Source: an uncultured Eubacteriales bacterium
GTDB taxonomy: Bacteria > Bacillota > Clostridia > Oscillospirales > Acutalibacteraceae
Length of the DNA stretch: 7,412 nt
Direction: 5' to 3'
NCBI GenBank assembly: GCA_934700635.1
Contig: CAKUXU010000039.1
Span: 1 to 7,412, forward strand
This document shows positions 1-5,924 of the stretch, piece after piece (position 1 is the stretch's first letter; every line of letters begins with the position of its first letter). The position numbers and the translations under genes are program-made. The notes under the pieces are model-generated. The model made no database searches, was not told where the DNA came from, and saw only the letters and a program-made list of their open reading frames with translations.

Positions 1-3000
1 GCATTGTAAACCATGATTTTACAATCCAAACTTTTGATTCCTCTTCACAAATAACTTTAGATGGTTGTGGAATTGAATCCACTGTAAGTGGATCTTCGGA
101 TTCCGGTGGAGGAATTTTCATAAATGGCGGAAGCTTGACTTTAAAAGGTTACAGTGGTACTCAAAATATAATTGTAAAAAATCATAAATCCAAATACGAA
201 AGTTGTTTTGGAGTAGGAATTAATTTGATTGGTCAAGATGGAAATGTTATCACTTTAAGTAACACAAAAATATGTGACAATGTCGGAAACACTACTTCCA
301 GTAGCACATCATATGGAGGAGCAATTGGAATGATGAGCGGTGATTTGGTTATTACCGACAGTGTAATTTCAGGAAATGGTATTTATTCTCAAAGCGGATC
401 TTCGGTTGGTGGGGCGATTTACGGATTAAGTACAGGAACAGCAACCTTAACGCGGTGTACAATTTCAAATAACGTTGTGTCGGCTTTATCCTCAGATAAA
501 GATTCATTTGCAAGTGCAATTGGATTTTATTATGGAAATTTAGTTTTAAATGAAACTAAAATTTCAGGAAATCAAGTGGTATCTGTTGCAAGCACTGATT
601 CAAGTGGAGGAGCAGTAAATTGGTCTTCTTCAGGAAATATGACTGTGAAAGGAAAAGTAATTGTAAAAGATAATATTTATAAATATTCAAATACTGAAAT
701 CCCAAGTAATATTAAAATATCTAAAGATTGCCAAATGTCCACAAAAGATTTATCGTCAGGAAGTTATATTGGGATTACTTCACAAGTCAATCCTACACTT
801 GGCTCTCCTGTTGTGTTTTCTCCAAGCAGCAAAGCGACTTCAACAATAGACTACTTTTTTTCAGATAATGAAGATTATAATATATCTAAAAGCTCTAGTG
901 GAGATTTGCAACTTGAATATCCACCAAATTATTACTACTATTACGGATCGGCAGGAAATCAAACTACACAAGGATATTTTTATACTGATTCAAGTCATAC
1001 AAATAAGGTTTTGGATTCTTCGGGTAATGCAATAACAAAGCTTTCCGATGCGGTTAATATAATTCATAACGAAAGAATAATTTATTTGGATTCGGAATAT
1101 AATCTTTACTCCGGAGACGAAAGCATAATTGTGCCTTCGGGAAAGAGTTTAACAATAAAGAAGAATTTTACAGTTAATAATGCTATGATTAACGCAAAAA
1201 ATAATTGTAGTATTAAAGGCGAAACAGGATCAAATCTTGTGATAGATGGTTCAGATACTCAAAATACCGGAGGTGGCGGCGGATTTTGGGCAGGATCAAG
1301 TGAAAAAAGTTTGAGTATAGAAAATATTACTATTCAGCATTGCAATGCTAAAAACGGTGCCGCAATTTATGTATCAAATAAAGTTTCTGCAACAATAAAA
1401 AATGTAGAGATTGTTAATAATAGGTCTGAAGTTTCAGGAAATACGCACGGAAGAGGTGTAGGAGTTTGCAATAATGGCGGAGGAACAGTTGATGTTATTA
1501 ATTGCAATATTCATGGAAACACTGTCTTACCTAAAAATTCCTCGACAATTACATTACACTTTTATGGTGTAGGTGTGTATTGTACTGGAAGTGCGACTAC
1601 TAACTTAACCAATTGTAAAATTTACGATAATACTTTTTCTAAGAGTTCGGGTCATTCTATTATATGTGAGTCAGCAGGTGTATTTAATGAAAGTACCATG
1701 ACAATAACAGATTGCAGTATAACAAATAATAAAAGTTTAACTGGATCAGGTAGCGGTTCACTTACCGGTTACGGTTCGGGGGTTTATCAAAATAAAAACG
1801 GAACATTATCTTTAAGCGGTGTGGTTACTGTAAACGACAATACTTTTGGAACCGCTAGCGATAATCTTTATTTGGCTTCTGGCGGCGGATCTATTAATAC
1901 AAAAAATTTAAAATCAGGAAGTAAAATAGGAATAAAATCAGAGACGTCACCTACAGCTTCGTCTTCTGTGACTATTTCGAAAAGCAGTGAAGCAGCCTCA
2001 ACAGTAAACTACTTTTTTTCAGATAATTCAAGCTATTATGTTTCTAAAGGCTCTGGTGGAGATTTACAACTTAAACTTTCTATTGATTATTACTACTATT
2101 ATGGAACGTCAGGAAGTCAAACTACACAAGGATATTTTTATACTGATTCAAGTCATACGAATAAGGTTTTAAATTCTTCGGGTAGTGCAATAACAAAGAT
2201 TTCTGATGTAATAGATGAAATAAACAGCGGGAAAACAATATATTTGGATTCGGAATATAATCTTTACTCCGGAAACGAAAGCATAGTTGTACCTTCAGGA
2301 AAGAGTTTAACAATAAAGAAGAATTTTACAGTTGCACGTGCTATGATTAACGCAAAAAATAATTGTAGTATCAAAGGCGAAACAGGATCTAATCTTGTAA
2401 TAGATGGCGCAGGTGTTGCAACCAGCGGAGAAGGAGGAGCTTTTTGGGCAGGAACAAGCGGAAAAAGTTTGAGTTTAGAAAACATTACAATACAAAATTG
2501 CAGTTCATTAAGTGGAGCAGGAATTTATATAGAAAATAGCGTTTCTGCAACAATAAAAAATGTAGAGATTGTTAATAATGAGTCATCACGTTCAGCTTCA
2601 GGATCTTCCCATTGTAGAGGTACAGGCATTTGTAATAAAGGCGGTGGAACAGTAGATGTTATAGGATGTAGTATTCACGGAAATACTGCTTCTAACATCA
2701 ATACTTCCTTCTTTAGTAGTGCTTCGCTTGATATTTACGGTGTAGGAGTTCATTGCTCAGGTTCAGGAGCTGTTACTAATCTTAAAAACTGTGAAATTTA
2801 TGATAACGGTTATACTGGAAGTGGATATATGGCGAACATTACATGTAATGGTATTGGAATACACAACGAAAGTACTATGACGATAACAGATTGCAGCATA
2901 ACGAACAACAAAAGTCTTAAACTTTCCGGAAGCGGTATGTTCCTGAATGAAGGCTCGGGTATTTATCAAACCAACAGTGCGGCATTGTCATTAAGTGGTG

Positions 3001-3800
3001 TAGTTACAGTAAACAATAATTTATATTCAAAAAGTAACGATAATATTTATTTAGTTTCGGATGGATATATTAATACAAAAGGCTTAAAGCCAGGAAGTAA
3101 AATAGGAATACAATCATCGATGTCACCTACGTCTTCATCTCCCATAACTATTTCAAAAAGCGGTGAAGCAGCTTCAAGTGCAAGTTATTTTACATCTGAT
3201 AATTCAAAGTATACGGTTATTTTAAAAGACGGCGTTCTTTCTTTGGCGCTTTTAGAAGAAGCTATTGTAGGAAATACTAAACAATTTACTATAAATTCTT
3301 CAAATCCAAGTATTAAAATAACGCCTGACGGATATTATTATCCTTCCGATTCTTCGAGCATGACTTCATTTACAGGAACTTATATATTGACTGGAACTTT
3401 TACAGGGACAAGTTCGAGTACCCCTTCAATAATTTTTGAAAATACCTATTCAACTACTAAAACTATAAAAGTCAAGTTTAAAGATTTAGTTCTTAAAGCT
3501 TATGATTGGTGTACTTTAGGCTATATTTCGGGTAATGCTCCCATGGAAATTTATATGACTAGCGAAGGAACAAATTCACTGCAAGCTTATAATCATCCAT
3601 CATTTCAAATTGGCAGTGATGCCGCTGAAGGAACAAATGTGAGGTTATCCGTGACTTCTGGGTCTATTCTTTTGGGAAGTGTATACAGTGGCACAAGCTA
3701 CAAGGTTATAACTGATAAAGCAAATTTATATTTCAATGACACACTGTTTACCGAAAAGTCTAAAAATACAACTTTTACTTCAAGTGGGTATACTCAGTAA
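1..3800 (+). CDS. Large repetitive parallel beta-helix protein, probably exported (5' end outside window)
   Basis: The frame is open from the first bases (first full codon at 3) to TAA at 3798-3800, giving 1265 visible residues; the true start and any signal peptide lie upstream. The sequence is rich in Ser, Thr, Gly and Asn. It shows repeating coils of the form G-G-A-I/V, then a hydrophobic strand, then 'I-x-x-N', for example near visible residues 105-108, 136-139 and 202-205. This is the pattern of right-handed parallel beta-helices and resembles the GGA[I/L/V]/FxxN repeats of chlamydial Pmp proteins. Three modules can be seen: residues 1-309 (incomplete), 310-695 and about 696-1082. Each ends with a related segment containing 'GS-IGI' and 'YF-SDN'. 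A different domain fills residues 1083-1265. No LPXTG motif, transmembrane anchor or SLH repeat is visible. Adhesin, glycan-binding or passive surface roles are all possible; no catalytic site was recognised. The fold is well supported, the function unknown. Confidence 0.88.
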   Translation, partial: IVNHDFTIQTFDSSSQITLDGCGIESTVSGSSDSGGGIFINGGSLTLKGYSGTQNIIVKNHKSKYESCFGVGINLIGQDGNVITLSNTKICDNVGNTTSSSTSYGGAIGMMSGDLVITDSVISGNGIYSQSGSSVGGAIYGLSTGTATLTRCTISNNVVSALSSDKDSFASAIGFYYGNLVLNETKISGNQVVSVASTDSSGGAVNWSSSGNMTVKGKVIVKDNIYKYSNTEIPSNIKISKDCQMSTKDLSSGSYIGITSQVNPTLGSPVVFSPSSKATSTIDYFFSDNEDYNISKSSSGDLQLEYPPNYYYYYGSAGNQTTQGYFYTDSSHTNKVLDSSGNAITKLSDAVNIIHNERIIYLDSEYNLYSGDESIIVPSGKSLTIKKNFTVNNAMINAKNNCSIKGETGSNLVIDGSDTQNTGGGGGFWAGSSEKSLSIENITIQHCNAKNGAAIYVSNKVSATIKNVEIVNNRSEVSGNTHGRGVGVCNNGGGTVDVINCNIHGNTVLPKNSSTITLHFYGVGVYCTGSATTNLTNCKIYDNTFSKSSGHSIICESAGVFNESTMTITDCSITNNKSLTGSGSGSLTGYGSGVYQNKNGTLSLSGVVTVNDNTFGTASDNLYLASGGGSINTKNLKSGSKIGIKSETSPTASSSVTISKSSEAASTVNYFFSDNSSYYVSKGSGGDLQLKLSIDYYYYYGTSGSQTTQGYFYTDSSHTNKVLNSSGSAITKISDVIDEINSGKTIYLDSEYNLYSGNESIVVPSGKSLTIKKNFTVARAMINAKNNCSIKGETGSNLVIDGAGVATSGEGGAFWAGTSGKSLSLENITIQNCSSLSGAGIYIENSVSATIKNVEIVNNESSRSASGSSHCRGTGICNKGGGTVDVIGCSIHGNTASNINTSFFSSASLDIYGVGVHCSGSGAVTNLKNCEIYDNGYTGSGYMANITCNGIGIHNESTMTITDCSITNNKSLKLSGSGMFLNEGSGIYQTNSAALSLSGVVTVNNNLYSKSNDNIYLVSDGYINTKGLKPGSKIGIQSSMSPTSSSPITISKSGEAASSASYFTSDNSKYTVILKDGVLSLALLEEAIVGNTKQFTINSSNPSIKITPDGYYYPSDSSSMTSFTGTYILTGTFTGTSSSTPSIIFENTYSTTKTIKVKFKDLVLKAYDWCTLGYISGNAPMEIYMTSEGTNSLQAYNHPSFQIGSDAAEGTNVRLSVTSGSILLGSVYSGTSYKVITDKANLYFNDTLFTEKSKNTTFTSSGYTQ
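930..2087 (+). repeat. Tandem module 1 of the beta-helix protein (1158 bp, 386 codons)
   Basis: The module starts at a run of five tyrosine codons (930-944). A conserved section follows with YFYTDSSHTNKVL, IYLDSEYNLYSG and VPSGKSLTIKKNFTV, which looks like the N-terminal cap of a beta-helix. Next come coils with Cys at the same strand position (INCNIHGN, LTNCKIYDN, ITDCSITNN), then the 'GSKIGI ... YFFSDN' closing segment. Blocks identical to the next module at an offset of exactly 1158 bp are 959-1000 (42 bp), 1083-1115 (33), 1140-1175 (36), 1182-1213 (32) and 1383-1421 (39). Because the period is a multiple of three, gain or loss of a unit would keep the frame. Confidence 0.9.
2088..3248 (+). 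repeat. Tandem module 2 of the beta-helix protein
   Basis: This second copy starts at another five-tyrosine run (2088-2102). It stays in register with module 1 at +1158 bp through about 2579. An extra 21 bp then shifts the offset to +1179 (seen at 2868 and 2991), and a small deletion brings it to +1176 near 3091. The closing segment (YFTSDNSKYTV, then DGVLSL) is followed by the different C-terminal domain rather than another tyrosine run, so this is the last module. The right boundary is approximate. Confidence 0.87.
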
Positions 3801-3813
3801 AAATAAAATTTAT

Positions 3814-3849
3814 TATCTCAAAGGGCAAGAGCTCTTTGAGGTATTTTTT
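3814..3849 (+). terminator. Rho-independent terminator after the beta-helix gene
   Basis: CTCAAAG (3817-3823) pairs perfectly with CTTTGAG (3834-3840). The stem extends inward by a G-U and a G-C pair and outward by about three pairs, for roughly 12 bp in total with a six-base loop (3826-3831). Six T residues (3844-3849) follow almost immediately. It begins 13 bp after the stop codon and should separate the upstream gene from the topoisomerase operon. Confidence 0.9.
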
Positions 3850-3867
3850 ACCATACTTTCTCTTTGT

Positions 3868-3896
3868 TTGACTCCTTTACCTTTAGGTAATATAAT
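3868..3896 (+). promoter_or_regulatory. Vegetative sigma-factor promoter of the topoisomerase operon
   Basis: The -35 box TTGACT (3868-3873) differs from consensus by one base. The spacer is exactly 17 bp (3874-3890) and the -10 box TATAAT (3891-3896) is a perfect match. Transcription would start near 3902-3904 in an A-rich stretch, leaving a leader of about 27 bases before the TTG start at 3930. It sits just after the upstream terminator, so the two topoisomerase genes are probably an independent transcription unit. The match is from sequence alone. Confidence 0.85.
3877..3890. promoter_or_regulatory. 14-bp palindrome inside the promoter spacer, possible operator
   Basis: TTACCTTTAGGTAA has perfect six-base arms around a two-base centre and fills most of the spacer, ending directly against the -10 box. 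A protein bound here would block RNA polymerase. A second, shorter dyad, TTACGTAA (3908-3915), with the same TTAC/GTAA arms lies just after the predicted transcription start. No regulator gene is in the window and the motif was not matched to a known family. In AT-rich DNA such a dyad can occur by chance. Confidence 0.35.
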
Positions 3897-3913
3897 ATAA
3901 TAAAAAATTACGT

Positions 3914-3920
3914 AAAGGAG
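3914..3920 (+). promoter_or_regulatory. Shine-Dalgarno site that fixes the TTG start of the B subunit gene
   Basis: AAAGGAG, a strong match to the 16S rRNA 3' end, lies nine bases before TTG at 3930-3932. No ATG or GTG in the same frame is as well placed. The protein then starts MDKKTYGNES, directly before the conserved ATPase region. The site overlaps the right arm of the inverted repeat. Confidence 0.85.
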
Positions 3921-3929
3921 AAAGTATAC

Positions 3930-5912
3930 TTGGATAAAAAAACATATGGAAATGAAAGTATATCTTCACTAAAAGGTGCTGAAAGAGTCAGAAAACGCCC
4001 GGGAGTAATATTTGGGTCTGATGGTATAGAAGGTTGTGAACATTCTATTTTTGAAATACTTTCAAATTCTATAGATGAAGCTCGTGAAGGTCACGGGGAT
4101 GTTATAAATGTAACTTATTTTAAAGATTATTCTATTGAAATTGAAGATCACGGCAGGGGAATACCTGTAGATTACAATAAAAACGAAAAAAGATTTAACT
4201 GGGAATTATTATTTTGTGAGCTCTATGCAGGAGGAAAGTACGGAGGAGATCTTCAAGAAAATTATGAATATTCTTTGGGTCTAAATGGTTTGGGACTTTG
4301 CTCGACTCAATATGCTTCTGAGTATATGGATGTTGAAATAAAAAGAGACGGTTATATATATAATCTTCATTTTGAAAAAGGTGAAAATATAGGAGGAATG
4401 AAAAAAACTCCCTACAAAAGGAAAGACACAGGCACTAAGATTCGTTGGAAACCGGATATAACCGTATTTACAGATATTAATGTGCCGTTTGAATATTTAA
4501 CCGATGTTTTAAAACGTCAAGCGGTTGTAAATTCAGGGATAGAATTTTATCTTAAATTTCAGGAGCCTGACGGTAATTTCAAAGAAATGAAATTTAAATA
4601 TCCGCATGGAATAGTCGATTATGCCGAAGAAATTTTGAATGGAGATTATTTGACTCCTATTCAAAGTTGGTCTCTTGAAAAAGAAGTCAGAGATCGAGAA
4701 GATAAGCCATTTTACAAATTAAAAGCATCTGTAGCGGTTGCTTTCTCGAGAAAGTTAAAGCTAGCTGAATATTACCATAATTCAAGTTTTTTAGAACATG
4801 GAGGAGCACCTGAAAAGGCAGTCAAGAGCGCTTTTTTATACCAAATAGATAATTTTATAAAAAAATCTGGCAAGTACACAAAGAATGAAAATAAAATTTC
4901 TTATTCAGATATAGAAGACTCACTTGTTATAATAATTTCTTCATTTTCTACAATGACTTCTTACGAAAATCAAACTAAAAAATCAATTACTAACAAGGGT
5001 ATTCAAGATGCATTAACTGCTGCACTTAAGGAGTATTTGGAAATATATTTCATAGAACATCCCGAAGATGCGGAAAAAATAATTTCTCAAATACTTATAA
5101 ATAAAAGAAGTCGAGAAGACGCCGAAAAGACACGCCAGAATTTGAAAAAGAAATTAACAACTTCGATGGATATTTCAAGTAGAGTTGCAAAATTTGTTGA
5201 TTGCAGAAGTAAAGACTTAAATCAAAGAGAACTTTTTATAGTTGAAGGAGATTCTGCTTTGGGAGCTTGTAAACAAGCAAGAAATCCTGACTTTCAAGCA
5301 ATTATTCCGATAAGAGGAAAAATTCTTAACTGTCTAAAAGCTGATTTAAATAGAATATTTAAAAGTGAAATAATAGTTGATCTTATAAAAGTTTTGGGAT
5401 GCGGAGTAGAAATTAGAAATTCTAAAGCTGCGAAAGAACTTTCTTCTTTCAATATAAATTCTCTCAGATGGAATAAAGTTATTCTTTGTACCGATGCAGA
5501 TGTTGACGGATTTCAGATAAGGACTCTTCTTTTGACAATGATTTACCAGCTTACTCCTAAACTAATAGAAGAAGGAAAAGTATTTATAGCAGAGTCTCCG
5601 CTTTATGAAATAAATTCTGCCGGAGAAACTTATTTTGCTTATAATGAAAGCGAAAAAGAAGATTTTATAAAAAAAATAGGAAATAAAAAATATACCATTC
5701 AGAGATCTAAAGGTCTCGGTGAAAACGAACCTGATATGATGAGCTTTACAACTATGGATCCGAAAACAAGAAGGCTTATAAAAGTTATGCCTGAAGACGT
5801 TAAAAAGACTATTGAAATGTTTGACATTCTTTTAGGCGATAATTTAAGCGGAAGAAAAGAGTATATAGTTGAAAACGGCCATTTATATACGGATAATTTA
5901 GATGTAAGTTAA
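3930..5912 (+). CDS. Type IIA DNA topoisomerase subunit B (GyrB/ParE family, divergent)
   Basis: This is the ATP-binding and Toprim subunit of a gyrase/topoisomerase IV-type enzyme, working in the cytoplasm on DNA with the A subunit encoded next. The 660 residues are full length for ParE or a Gram-positive-type GyrB. In the GHKL ATPase domain I see catalytic Glu42 and Asn46 in FEILSNSIDEA, Asp73 in the motif DHGRGIP, a glycine-rich lid (GLNGLGL, 117-123) and the transducer QTK lysine (Lys350). The Toprim domain has EGDSA (439-443), IRGKILN (461-467) and TDADVDG with Asp522, Asp524 and Asp526. The C-terminal region keeps QRSKGLGE (591-598) and TTMDPKTRR. Changes from typical family members are Ser45 where Asp is usual (SNSIDE for DNAIDE) and Phe-Gln in place of Ser-His after TDADVDG. 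The start is TTG with a strong Shine-Dalgarno. It resembles a divergent Clostridia lineage I recall from memory. Gyrase or topoisomerase IV identity is undecided, so no symbol is given. Confidence 0.95.
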   Translation: MDKKTYGNESISSLKGAERVRKRPGVIFGSDGIEGCEHSIFEILSNSIDEAREGHGDVINVTYFKDYSIEIEDHGRGIPVDYNKNEKRFNWELLFCELYAGGKYGGDLQENYEYSLGLNGLGLCSTQYASEYMDVEIKRDGYIYNLHFEKGENIGGMKKTPYKRKDTGTKIRWKPDITVFTDINVPFEYLTDVLKRQAVVNSGIEFYLKFQEPDGNFKEMKFKYPHGIVDYAEEILNGDYLTPIQSWSLEKEVRDREDKPFYKLKASVAVAFSRKLKLAEYYHNSSFLEHGGAPEKAVKSAFLYQIDNFIKKSGKYTKNENKISYSDIEDSLVIIISSFSTMTSYENQTKKSITNKGIQDALTAALKEYLEIYFIEHPEDAEKIISQILINKRSREDAEKTRQNLKKKLTTSMDISSRVAKFVDCRSKDLNQRELFIVEGDSALGACKQARNPDFQAIIPIRGKILNCLKADLNRIFKSEIIVDLIKVLGCGVEIRNSKAAKELSSFNINSLRWNKVILCTDADVDGFQIRTLLLTMIYQLTPKLIEEGKVFIAESPLYEINSAGETYFAYNESEKEDFIKKIGNKKYTIQRSKGLGENEPDMMSFTTMDPKTRRLIKVMPEDVKKTIEMFDILLGDNLSGRKEYIVENGHLYTDNLDVS

Positions 5913-5916
5913 GGAG
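5911..5916 (+). promoter_or_regulatory. Shine-Dalgarno site of the A subunit gene
   Basis: AAGGAG overlaps the stop codon (TAA, 5910-5912) of the B subunit gene and lies eight bases before ATG at 5925. This tight arrangement favours co-transcription and possible translational coupling, which would help keep the two subunits in balance. Confidence 0.85.
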
Positions 5917-5924
5917 TCTCGAAA

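Larger units (their letters stand above)
3853..3927. repeat. Interrupted inverted repeat spanning promoter and ribosome binding site
   Basis: CTCCTTTAC (3872-3880) is the exact reverse complement of GTAAAGGAG (3912-3920). ATACTTT (3853-3859) is the exact reverse complement of AAAGTAT (3921-3927). The two blocks are continuous on the right and separated by 12 bases (3860-3871) on the left, so RNA could form a 16-bp stem with one bulge. As an alternative register, ATACTTTCTC (3853-3862) pairs over 10 bp with 3918-3927. The stem would cover the Shine-Dalgarno sequence. The left arm lies upstream of the predicted transcription start, so only read-through RNA would contain both arms. Confidence 0.7.

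Noticed and set aside
959..2158. Identical 32-42 bp blocks as a CRISPR array
   Set aside because: The blocks are 1158 bp apart, lie in one reading frame and differ from each other; they are parts of a protein module duplication.
2122..2969. Three short minus-strand open frames inside the beta-helix gene
   Set aside because: They oppose a clearly coding, repeat-structured frame, have no ribosome binding sites and show no recognisable domains.
135..3800. TTG at 135 as the real start of the beta-helix gene
   Set aside because: The frame is open and beta-helix-like from position 3, there is no Shine-Dalgarno before 135, and no signal peptide follows it. The gene begins upstream of the window.
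3813..3854. Minus-strand 13-residue open frame (MVKNTSKSSCPLR) preceded by GTAAAGGAG
   Set aside because: It lies over the terminator hairpin and its Shine-Dalgarno is 17 or more bases from the ATG. It is best explained by the inverted repeat, which copies the leader motif onto the other strand.
3801..3929. Riboswitch or small RNA in the intergenic region
   Set aside because: The region is only 129 bp and is fully accounted for by terminator, promoter and a leader of about 27 bases, too short for a known aptamer.
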